Part shown: positions 9,586 to 19,849 of the stretch, in pieces | Position numbering within the stretch: the first letter of the stretch is position 1 | Layout: each line of letters begins with the position of its first letter | From: Trichosphaerium sp. ATCC 40318 | Taxonomy: Eukaryota; Discosea; Flabellinia; Trichosidae | Length of the DNA: 21,286 nucleotides | Direction: 5' to 3' | NCBI GenBank assembly: GCA_038496445.1 | Contig: JALMLS010000171.1 | Coordinates: forward strand, 1-21,286 | Translations under genes and position numbers: made by a program | Notes under the pieces: generated by a model | Told to the model about the DNA's origin: nothing | Databases searched by the model: none | The model's input: the letters and a program-made list of their open reading frames with translations, nothing else

Positions 9586-9591
9586 AATAAA
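9586..9591 (+). terminator. Polyadenylation-like AATAAA
   Basis: Lies 18 bp downstream of the TAA at 9566-9568, in the expected place for the 3' end of the preceding gene. No transcript evidence. Confidence 0.4.
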
Positions 9592-9747
9592 ACTGTTTAT
9601 TCTCAACTTTTGTATCGACACCGAATCTTGAAATAGTTTGTGTGAGGTTGCTGCAATTTCTTGGCATTGATACGCTCCTTCAACCTGAATCCTTAAGTTC
9701 AATTAACATCTTGGTCAATGTACTACTAACTGGTATAGCTGAAGAAA

Positions 9748-10135
9748 ATGGCGATTACTATTGAATGGTTTAAACCAATGTTCAACAATTATCATACTGT
9801 AAGTTGACCTCTAAATATTGCCACTCTGCAATATGTGTATTGTTTTTAAGTTTTTGTTGTTTGACAGGGACATCTCAACTATTTGACTTCGAAGGTTGTT
9901 ATGAATATAAACTCTAGGCTGAAACTAACGTCACAGGTTTCGTACTCAAGGAGCTGTAAGTTGCAACTAACAAAAAAATCATAGACAACTACTTCTAGTT
10001 TCTCCTTTGTTTTCCCTGACGCCTTTACCTAGACTGTGCTATAATGAACATATTGCAAGTGCACATTTTGCTTCCACTGTACAGGAGCTGTTTGCACAGT
10101 TTATGAACTATAGCTTATCAACGCAAGTGCGCTAA
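9748..10135 (+). CDS. Unrecognised small protein, 72 aa
   Basis: The ATG at 9748 sits in a good context (GAAGAAAATGGCG). Four exons fit in phase: 9748-9798, 9868-9894, 9918-9955 and 10033-10135, with introns of 69, 23 and 77 nt. The product runs MAITIEWFKPMFNNYHTGHL ... VTGFVLKELLCYNEHIASAH ... ELFAQFMNY and looks mostly helical. The 23-nt intron (GTTGTTATG...CTCTAG) is needed: without it exon 3 is read in the wrong frame, its phase no longer matches exon 4, and the frame ends soon after 9955. No signal peptide or known domain was identified. Confidence 0.45.
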
Positions 10136-10292
10136 CAACATAGATACCTTGAAAATACAGTAGCAAGAAAGCACGTGGGATTTATTTATGTCACGTGAAG
10201 GTTCGGGCTCGGGGAAATTGTACAAAAAACGAACGTGACTTTTGTGGACTTTTAGATTTCTGTGCACTTGAAAGCGTTTATAGGGTGACGGA

Positions 10293-11197
10293 ATGGCATC
10301 ACTTACTATTCGTGCTGCTAAACAACGCTCAAGAGCTTTGAGTTTGTACAGACAAATCCGTCGTCATGGAAAAGAGTGGGATGGTCCTGATATGGAGATA
10401 ACCAAGCGCGATAAAGAGCGAGCATACATTAAAAATGAACTTCAGAGATTGTACAGGTTCGTATTTTTTAATTACCTGTATTCGTCTTTTAACGTACTAA
10501 CGACCCTACAGACGCAATATAGACATTATAGACCCAGAAGTGATAGACGCGAAGTTATTTGAGGCAGAAACGGTAATTTCATAACTCAATAGTTTAAAAT
10601 CACTGCAAATACGAGCCCAGGGAAATCTTTTGATCATCACTGATTTCATAACGCCGTTTTTGTCATGCTTAAAACCGTCAACAACGCATGAAGTCCATGA
10701 CAGATTGCCTCAAGAAGCTTACTTTTACTTTTTTTTCAAACAAACATCGTAACATCTCTACAAACCCAGGATGCTCCACAAATCGCTTTAACCATCAAAA
10801 TACAGCGTTTGCTATATTTCTCCACGTGCCTTGTAACTCACTCCATTCACAGAGGATGGAACTAGCCATGCACTACAAAATACCATATCCAAGGTCTTGT
10901 TATGTTACAGGCGTCACAGCGGACACATTGGCTAATAAGCACCTGACATCTTTCTGTGATGCTGCTTACATGCACAGCTACTACCACGACGAGAACGAAG
11001 GCAAATCAATGCCAAAGGGATTTGTCAAAAAGACTGTAAGATCTCAAGAAAAAACGAGGGGCAGGCACGTAGACATACACGCTCTACGTACCACTAATTT
11101 TTTTGTGCTTATTTTGTTTAATTTTTAGAGAAGCTGCAGACGAAGGCATGTTCTAATAGTCAACTTAAACGTGTCAATGGAGCTGTATTGTAAATAA
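10293..11197 (+). CDS. LYRM1: LYR-motif protein, LYRM1-like
   Basis: The LYR triplet is at residues 18-20 (ALSLYRQIRR), followed by the helical Complex1_LYR fold (KRDKERAYIKNELQRLYRRN). Exons are 10293-10456, 10512-10572, 10853-11035 and 11129-11197; joining exon 2 to 3 gives AETRMELAMHYKIPYPR, and the HYKIPYPR block is a hallmark of LYRM1. LYR proteins act in mitochondria with acyl-carrier protein in Fe-S cluster and respiratory-complex assembly. The 3' end is ambiguous. If the intron at 11036-11128 (GTAAGA...TTTTTAG) is removed, the protein has 158 residues; if retained, it ends at 11128 with TVRSQEKTRGR, which resembles the LYRM1 tail as I remember it. The 280-nt intron 10573-10852 may hide another exon. 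Convergent with HscB. Confidence 0.8.
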
Positions 11198-11308
11198 TAA
11201 CGGTTTTTTTTATAATAACACCGAAACGACTGAACAAGGTGTTAAACAATATGTACTGTATAGATAGAAACCTAAAACCAATTACTAATTACCTTGGCTT
11301 TTTTTTAA

Positions 11309-11314
11309 TTTATT
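11309..11314 (-). terminator. Polyadenylation-like AATAAA for HscB
   Basis: On the minus strand, 57 bp downstream of the HscB stop. It lies in the 173-bp gap between the convergent HscB and LYR genes. Confidence 0.4.
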
Positions 11315-11370
11315 TACAATCACAGCGGCTGGCATCCGCGTTAACAACACCTACAACATGCTTATAGTAT

Positions 11371-12285
11371 CTAGTTGGCCTTGTTTTCCAGTTTAAAAAT
11401 TTTATCTGCAAACTCGTTCTTCAGCTTGGACCAAAACAATAGTTCTGCTACAGCCGTTAAACAGTCATCTTGGATATCACGTTTGAAAGCTCCAGAAACA
11501 ACTTCTAAACAAGCCTTTTCTTTCTCTACTACTTGATCCCTTGACTCTGTAAGCTCTGTTACATCCGTAGATGATTCTAGTGTCTCTCGTAAATCAAAAA
11601 CTTGCATAAGTAAATCAGGTGTCAAATTATGCTTCCCTTCTGTTTCTACATCTACGCCACGTAATTTAAGCTGCAGTTCCAGTTAGAATATCATCAACAA
11701 ACAAAATTCGAACAAAAGTGGAGAAACAAGTGATAAAAAGAACGTTGATTGGCGTGACGCGCTTACGAGATACGTACCAAGTAAATGGCTCTTTCAGCTG
11801 GATCCTTTAGTGTATCATAACTTAGGTTAATATTGGACGATATTTTTGCTGCCTCTGTACGCTCTGCCTAACCACTATTAAGTGTTTGCGATTATGATCG
11901 CTATTTAGAAAATACGTAACGGAATTTTTGACGTGGTGTTGCTCAAATGACCCGTCTACGCTACGATAATTGTTTTACGTACATTTGGAGCTTGACTGAA
12001 TTTGTCAGGGTGATAAGTACGTTGGAGATCTTTAAATGATGTATGAAGCGCTGAAGTATTAATGTCAAACTCTACAGGCCTATTTGAATGTTGTAAAAAC
12101 CAGATCAAATAAGCAAAAACTTACAATGAAAAGTACTCAAAATAATTCTTCTGCGCATACGTCGCATGTTTGTTACGAACTACAGAATGTCTTGTCTGTT
12201 GAGCTCCAATCGCCCAAATACTCTTTGAAATTGTCGACGGACGCGCAATAAAGCCATTCCGGCATAGGCTGACTCTTCCCAACAT
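11371..12285 (-). CDS. HSCB: Mitochondrial Fe-S co-chaperone HscB/Jac1, 215 aa
   Basis: Four exons join in phase: 12125-12285, 11983-12079, 11778-11867 and 11371-11670 (introns 45, 115 and 107 nt). The first 40 residues are rich in R, S and hydrophobics with no acidic residue, a typical mitochondrial presequence. A J-domain follows: [20 protein letters not shown], then [10 protein letters not shown] with the HPD at residues 77-79. The linker [20 protein letters not shown] and the C-terminal three-helix domain ([16 protein letters not shown]) are those of HscB. The protein hands the Isu/IscU scaffold to mitochondrial Hsp70 and stimulates its ATPase during Fe-S transfer. The N-terminal CxxC zinc finger of animal HSCB is absent, as in yeast Jac1. 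Its start lies 100 bp from that of S-adenosylhomocysteinase, on the other strand. Confidence 0.95.
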
Positions 12286-12385
12286 TTTCTGTTACCGACA
12301 AGCGTATTTGACACTAAAATCCGGAAATTTCTCTCAAGTTGCTTTTTTACCTTTTTTCAGACCAAGAAAACAACAACTCTTAAAA
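12286..12385. promoter_or_regulatory. 100-bp divergent promoter of HscB and S-adenosylhomocysteinase
   Basis: The two start codons point away from each other with 100 bp between them, so promoter and both leaders must overlap. A pyrimidine-rich run ending in TTTTTTCAG at about 12352-12360 precedes an AC-rich leader (AAGAAAACAACAACTC). This could be a leader-intron acceptor for the SAHH transcript. No TATA box was identified with confidence. Confidence 0.55.
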
Positions 12386-14156
<1,771 letters not shown>

Positions 14157-14291
14157 GTTTCCTTCTCTTCTGCGTTATAAACGCACGTGAGAGTTTCTGA
14201 GTGACGAAGACGGCTTGTAATGACACTTACAGATCAAGCAAATTGTTGCTCAATTTTTATCAAAAAAAAAAAAAGCATTAAAAAAAACTTA

Positions 14292-14297
14292 AAATAA
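14292..14297 (+). terminator. Polyadenylation-like AATAAA after S-adenosylhomocysteinase
   Basis: Lies about 136 bp after the stop, just downstream of an A-run at 14264-14275. Reasonable 3' end signal; not proven. Confidence 0.35.
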
Positions 14298-14491
14298 ACC
14301 TAAATCTCTACGGTATTATCGTCTTTTTTGCTCATAAGCAGTTGCTTCATGGACTGTTATTGGTGTACAAGATTGTCTCAATTGGGTAACGTAAGCAGAA
14401 ATGGTGTAGTTGTCCTTTTAAAAAAGACTTCTGAAGACCGTAGTTGGTAATTACCCGACCGGTACACTAGTACCTTGCGTTTTTTGTACCT

Positions 14492-16815
14492 ATGAAAGTA
14501 CTATTGTTGCTTTCGGTGCTGTATACGCTTTATTGCGCAAATGCTCAAATAGTAACTTGCGCAACACTTCCTACATCTCACCCTTGCTCTTACTACAATC
14601 TTACAACACCCGTGGCTACACAAGTAGCCTTGACGGCTTCATTTCCATCAATTGACGTTCTCATTGGCAATTACGCTAACTCGTCAAACCTTGTGTCTTT
14701 GGCTTCTTTTACATCAACAGAGTAAGCGAATTTCACTTGACACGATCAAAACGTTGGATATTCTTCTCATTCTATTGATAGATGTGGTCTAGCCATCAAA
14801 GAGTACACTTGCAAGTTTATATTTCGTACTATGACGCAGTGCCCTTCAATTCCTCAAACTCCATGCGTATCGCTTTGCGAACGCGTGCTTAGCGCTTGTG
14901 CTTCTGTTTTCGAGACGACTCCGTCATTAAAGTTAAATTGTTCCGCTGTTGAAGGACCGTTTGCAGGTACCATAAGTTACGCTAATATAATGTTTACAGC
15001 CTTAGGTGGATTGTTTTTACCTGCATTTGAAGAGCCACCAAGATGTAATTCGTTAACTACAAAGTTTACGCCTGAGGATTGCGTAGCACCACTAGCCTAT
15101 GATCCTATTGACGATAAATGTGGGTTACAGTGCCCATTAGTAAACTGTCGTGCAGAAAAACTTGTGCGTAAATGGACGCATCTCAACGAATAGCTAAATC
15201 CTATGCGCTTAGATTGCCAATATAGGCATACCAATATCATTTATAGTGTCAGTTATAGCATTGACACTACATACATCCAGCCAAGACTATAAGAATAAGT
15301 CTGTTGCTTCTTTATACTTTCTACTCGAATACTGGTACAAAGACTTTTTGTTTTGACTACTTGAACTTTTTTGCTACGCGCGTAGAGATTGATTTTTTTT
15401 TCCTTCTAGGTTTTCAGTACTTACAAGTGCTGCCTTTCTTATTGTTCCTCTATGGGGATGGGACAACGTTCAATGCACTAATTCAGCTAGAGCTGTTAAA
15501 ACTTTTGCTGAAAATCCAATTTGCATCATACACGGTACGCAATATTATCATTACAACATGTTTGGGTGTTTGTAATTCTTCAAGTTACTCAGTTCTGTGT
15601 AGGTGCTTTAAGCCTTTATTTCTCAACGCTGACGCTGTATTACTGGTTGTGTGGTGGTCTAGCTACCGCTTGGACATTATATAATCTGAGGGTGGCAAAA
15701 ATAAAAGATCATAGCATACTGGAACGGTAAGTTAATATAAGCTCTCATTTTTTTCTTTGTTTTTTTTTCTCATTTTTTTCTTTGTTTTTTTATAGGTTGG
15801 GTTGGCTTCTCATACCAGCAATTATACCTACAATATTTATTATTACAGTTCTATCACGTGGAGAAATTGGAGGACCATCTATTATTTGTTTACCAGGATG
15901 TACAAGTACGTAAACCTTTTTTTTTTGGAAATTTCTTGATTATCTGAAAGAAACTTGCTGATTTATGTTCTTTTAGTGGTAGTACCAAATGCTGCTTTTA
16001 AGTACACATATACTGTTATTATTCTACTACCACTTCCTATTGGAACAATTGGGAGCTGTTATGTCATCTACAAGATATCTCAAGTACGTAGTGGTTCCCT
16101 TTTTTTCAACTACACGTGTTTACCTACGTGCCAATTTAGTTGAAATTTCTAAAAATATTTTTGTCTTTTTCCTCGTAGCTAGCAACATGTGCATGCTTAT
16201 GCGGTTAATCAAAGGGTATAAAACAAGTTAGAAAGCTTAATGCTAGCAGAAATACAGACGAAAAGAATTACCTTGCCGCTAAGATGCTTATGTATCATCA
16301 TGTTATATCAGTCTGGGTTTTACTGCTTGGCGTTGCTTTTCTAGTGCTATCTAACGAAGCACTACATCCGCAACTGATAGCAAGGTTTCAAACTAACCTA
16401 CTATGCCCTGCTCTTAACGATCCATCAACTTGTGGTACCAACGACGCAGTACAATATTTATACTGATACGAAGCTAGAAAGCATTGACATGTGGCCTGAT
16501 TACATCAACTTCATTGGTACTATTACTTGGTCTTTATTTCCTCTTCCTATTGTCCTTCTACTACTCAGTACGTTTGCGTAGTTCACAAAGTTTTACGTGC
16601 TCGAGAATAACTTCTCTGACTTTTTTGTAGTAATAAACACGAGATACTGGAATAGGCTTAAAGCTAGGGTAGTTTCTTTTGTTTTTTGTAGGAGACAGCC
16701 GAAAGAAATTATACCCGGTTCAAGTAGTTGTTCACCTACTACTCTAGATGCTTCATCGTCAAGGGGCGCTGGTATGTACTGCAACCTTCTAGGTTCAATC
16801 AATGAACGATTTTAG
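14492..16815 (+). CDS. Frizzled/smoothened-like seven-helix receptor, about 568 aa
   Basis: Eleven exons join in phase: 14492-14721, 14782-15163, 15213-15298, 15410-15534, 15585-15726, 15796-15905, 15977-16083, 16179-16203, 16228-16448, 16474-16567 and 16631-16815. A signal peptide (MKVLLLLSVLYTLYCANA) precedes a cysteine-rich extracellular domain (HPCSYYN, ECGLAIKEYTCKFIF, TPCVSLCERVLSAC), as in Frizzled. Seven hydrophobic helices follow, with FLIVPLWGWDNVQC and NPICIIH in the first outer loop region and WPDYINFIGTITWSLFPLP as the last helix. Dictyostelids have a large family of such receptors; ligands are mostly unknown. The model needs two introns of 24 and 25 nt. The cytoplasmic tail is serine-rich (GSSSCSPTTLDASSSRGAG). 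No frizzled KTxxxW motif was seen. Confidence 0.85.
15744..15792 (+). repeat. Duplicated 25-bp pyrimidine unit inside an intron
   Basis: The unit CTCATTTTTTTCTTTG plus a T-run occurs twice in a row just before the TATAG acceptor of the receptor intron 15727-15795. The duplication doubles the pyrimidine tract, and is probably slippage. Confidence 0.8.
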
Positions 16816-17430
16816 ACCTTTTTTGTAACATTTTATTGGTAGGAAGTGTCGCCTTTTCACTTGAGAACGAGCAGCTCACGTTAGGCTCACACCAAGAAAT
16901 ACAATTAGATACAATGAAAACATCAAATTTAAATCATAGATCACACACGTGATCGCGTACATGCGTGAGAAAGAGCAGCTCAACAAAAACTAAAAAAAAC
17001 TGTTGAACAAAAAAGGAGTTCTCTACAATAAACAATTCTGTATTTTTAGTTTTGGTTGTAACATTCTTCCTTACCAGACCAGGTGGTATCACCTGGAGTT
17101 TTTGTGCAACGCAAAAAGTTAGTGCCTTTTTTTCAGCTTTTACTGCAAACTTTTTCCTACGCGTTGTAAATACGCTCAGCATCGGTTACCCTGTTTCTAT
17201 AGCGTAACTAAACGTTACAAGCTATTTATAATCTCCATGAAAAGAGACTCAAAGTTTTTACTTTTTTAGCATATTTTCTAACGTTAGAGTCATTGTAAGG
17301 TGTAATCTAGCGGGGTTTAAATGTAGTGATCTTAATGACGTTTTCCGTTTAAGCCTCTTTTTCAAAAATTGATTCGCCTAAAGCGCAGTTAGGTGTAACA
17401 AATTTCAATAACAACAATAGTAACGCAGCA
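16816..17430. other. Intergenic region between the receptor and Rac genes
   Basis: Contains an AATAAA at 17027-17032, possibly the receptor's 3' signal, and the hairpin listed separately. A minus-strand frame (16934-17182) is lysine-rich with no known features and is not called. The stretch before 17431 (AATTTCAATAACAACAATAG) is the AC-rich leader of the Rac gene. Confidence 0.5.
17079..17096 (+). other. Perfect 7-bp inverted repeat
   Basis: CCAGGTG-GTAT-CACCTGG forms a perfect 7-bp stem with a 4-nt loop, flanked by A/T-rich sequence. It could be a structured element in the receptor's 3' UTR, a protein site (CACCTG is an E-box core) or chance. Not enough for an RNA-gene call. Confidence 0.35.
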
Positions 17431-18818
17431 ATGCAATCAATTAAACTCGTAGTAGTCGGTGACGGAGCAGTCGGTATTGCACTTTGTAAATAAAGCGTTT
17501 GTTGTTAACTTATTTTAGGTAAAACTTGCTTGCTCATTTCCTACACCTCCAATAGGTACAAAAACGCGATTATTCATTTTTATAACGCGATCCGCCTCTG
17601 GAGCCTTTATATGCACCAGTGGTGATTTAAAATGCAAAAACAATCAGTTTTGATTATTTTGCGCCGCTGGAGCGCAATCTCCTTTTGATTGTCTTGAATA
17701 CTGACTAAGCGCCTTAGTTTCCCAAAAGAATACGTCCCAACTGTATTCGACAACTATTCAGGTACTTAGACAAGATTTTTGACGCTTCTCTTTCACAAGA
17801 TGACACTTTTTGACCTTATACTCACTCGTTTGTTTAGCAAACGTACGCGTTGCTGATAAAACAGTATCCTTGGGTCTTTGGGATACGGTACGCACTTTTT
17901 AACTCGAGTTTTTATAAAAATCCTTTTACTGACGCATTACTTTAGGCCGGTACGTTATTATACAATACAATGAATCAATTTAAGACGTTCCTCCTCAAAA
18001 TAAAACCGAAAATGCGAAACGAGAGTTTACCACGCCAAAAAACATCTTTGCAATAACAATACTATTACACACGCTTATACACAACGCTTTGTGGTGGTCT
18101 TGACTCAATCTAATAATTTTTTTTTGAACCTTTTTGTTCTGGCGTTGTTTGTAGACTCACAGTTCAATAGGCCAAGAAGATTACGATCGTCTCCGTCCTC
18201 TTTCCTACCCAGTAAGTTTTTTTTTTTGACTTTTTTCTTTTTCCGTCCTTCGTCTTCGCTTCGTTGCAACTTACATGGTACTTGTAGCAAACTGATGTGT
18301 TCTTGATATGTTTCAGTGTTATCTCCCCTACTTCTTTCTCTAATGTCAGAACAAAGGTAACGTTATTGGAGCTTTATTTTTTGGTCGAACATTTTTTTAA
18401 TAATATTATCGGCTTTTTTGGGGCTCACGCTTTTTTGTGTAGTGGTGGCCTGAAGTAACACATCATTGTCCTACTGCCAAGATCATTCTCGTTGGTACCA
18501 AACTCGATCTTCGTGAGGACCAAGAAAAACTTGACAGCCTAAAGGAGAAAGGTCTCTCCCCTGTCACACCAGATCAAGTACGTTTTTTGTTTATAATTAC
18601 TGTGAAATGTGGCCGTATTTGTTCTTTTTTTCTTATTTGGATTTTTAAAGGGTGAACAAATGGCTCGCGAAATTAAGGCCGTAAAATACATGGAGTGCTC
18701 AGCTTTGACACAAAAGGGCCTCAAACAAGTGTTTGACGAAGCCATCAAAGCAGTCATTCTCCCTGACCGTGCCAACAAACCAGCACGCTCTAGCCGTAGA
18801 GGTTGCACTGTCTTGTAG
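17431..18818 (+). CDS. rac: Rac-type Rho-family GTPase, 196 aa
   Basis: Nine exons join in phase: 17431-17473, 17519-17555, 17718-17761, 17838-17887, 17946-17949, 18171-18211, 18288-18356, 18443-18577 and 18651-18818. Seen: P-loop GDGAVGKT at residues 10-17, effector loop [11 protein letters not shown], switch [36 protein letters not shown], and the C-terminal CTVL box, which with its leucine predicts geranylgeranylation. A basic stretch (SSRRG) precedes the box. Rac GTPases control actin, phagocytosis and motility at membranes. The fifth exon is only 4 nt (GCCG); without it the DTAGQE motif and the frame are lost. It is on the same strand as the receptor upstream. Subfamily assignment beyond Rac is not possible here. 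Confidence 0.95.
17946..17949 (+). other. rac: 4-nt micro-exon (GCCG) of the Rac gene
   Basis: It is preceded by the acceptor ATTACTTTAG and followed by the consensus donor GTACGT. It supplies the Ala codon and the first base of the Gly codon of DTAGQE. Flanking introns are 58 and 221 nt. Joining the neighbouring exons directly gives a frameshift and an early stop. Confidence 0.85.
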
Positions 18819-19032
18819 ACTATGCGTTTAGCCTTCTCACTGCTCGAATATCGGCGGTTATCTCCTTTACCCACTTATTTTGTTTGTTTATGGGGCCTGT
18901 AAAATAAACAATCCTTAGAAAGGATATTGTTAAAATATAGTACTCATATTGCGACTCCCTTGTTATCAACCAAAGTCACTGAGAAAAACATTGTAGTTCG
19001 TGTTGTCTTATTTTCGTAATATTTTTGCATTG
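18819..19032. other. 3' flank of the Rac gene
   Basis: Contains AATAAA at 18903-18908, 85 bp after the Rac stop, followed at once by a perfect 6-bp hairpin (ATCCTT-AGA-AAGGAT, 18911-18925). No coding segment seen. Confidence 0.5.
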
Positions 19033-19586
19033 ATGCCATTTGCAGTTTTTGAAATTGAACTAGTGTCACAAGAGTATCCAGGTATTTTTAAAGTTTTGTC
19101 CTTACAATTGGTGTTGCACATAAGAAAAAGTTAGCCATTGGTTTTGTTTATGTATTGCTTTTATTTCTTATTGACACTATGAGACAACTGTTTTATTCGT
19201 AATTGGGTTCAAAGCTACGGAAATGTCTTCGTTAAAAACTGGTACAAACCACGTTACTGTATCAATACCAATTTTTTCAGGGCAAGATAGAGGTCGTAAT
19301 TTATCGTATCCTGGTCACCATAAATGAAGATCAATTGGAACACTCCATAGGATACACTAATGGTAAAGCTTGCAAGGGTTACCTAAGCTCACAAACTGTC
19401 CCGAACAACGAGGAAGCTATCACAAAACAAAGGTCAAATCTGTTAGAATAGAATGTGCATGTATTACACTTACAGTACATATCTAACAACAACAAACGCT
19501 TTTTTAGCCTTCAGAGTGTAATTCGTGACCGATTTCTTTTTGTAAAGCGTGTAAACTATGTCTATCAACTAATTTGTACGTATTAA
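19033..19586 (+). CDS. Possible arrestin-like fragment, 107 aa
   Basis: Four exons fit in phase: 19033-19081, 19215-19258, 19281-19432 and 19508-19586 (introns 133, 22 and 75 nt). The product starts MPFAVFEIELVSQEYP, then NHVTGKIEVVIYRILVTINE, and ends VKRVNYVYQLICTY. The order FEIEL, then a loop, then VTGKIEVVI recalls the first strands of arrestin-fold proteins, but the match is weak and a full arrestin is three to four times longer. A GTACGT donor at 19576 lies just before the stop, so the gene may continue; an open segment at 20069-20143 (EDDLPPPSF) could be its last exon, although the phase does not match directly. Could also be a decayed gene. Confidence 0.35.
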
Positions 19587-19591
19587 GACGT

Positions 19592-19849
19592 TTATTGGGT
19601 CTCTCGAAGTACAAGAGTATAAACTATCATTTCTGAAGTATTTGCAACGCATAGTAGCTCATAACCTATCGTAAAAGCTTTTTGTAGACAATCAGCGACG
19701 TTAATACCCTTCACATAGCCTGTTCTAGTTCGTTTCTTTGAACAAATCTCTGCTGCATCTTCTCCCGTTATGCGCCCTTGGGTTTCTTCTAAACGGATTA
19801 GTAGCGTCTTTTTAATTGATGTCCCTGTCTTTCCAGTTATATATGCCAT
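19592..19849 (-). CDS. Unrecognised small protein, 85 aa
   Basis: The ATG at 19849 follows an AC-rich leader (CACACAAACAATGGC) like those of other genes here. The product MAYITGKTGTSIKKTLLIRL ... AAEICSKKRTRTGYVKGINV ... YELLCVANTSEMIVY is basic with hydrophobic strands near the end. The frame is also open upstream to 20074, but that part has low-confidence composition and no ATG, so the shorter start is chosen. It has no intron, and its stop lies 5 bp from that of the arrestin-like fragment on the other strand. If that gene continues to 20143, this ORF would be nested in one of its introns. Family unknown. Confidence 0.4.
   Translation of the reverse strand: MAYITGKTGTSIKKTLLIRLEETQGRITGEDAAEICSKKRTRTGYVKGINVADCLQKAFTIGYELLCVANTSEMIVYTLVLRETQ

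Noticed and set aside
10688-11128. 146-codon uninterrupted frame as a separate gene
   Set aside because: Its second half is exon 3 of the LYR gene read with the same frame; the first half is the preceding intron.
16934-17182. 82-codon lysine-rich minus-strand frame
   Set aside because: Composition follows the T-rich plus strand; no ATG context, family or exon linkage of note.
18105-18290. Antisense and sense frames across the Rac introns
   Set aside because: They cross the secure splice sites at 18170, 18211 and 18287, and are driven by pyrimidine-rich intron sequence.
19205-19220. GGTTCAAAGC as a tRNA B-box
   Set aside because: It does not fit the GGTTCRANNCC consensus and there is no A-box or acceptor stem nearby.
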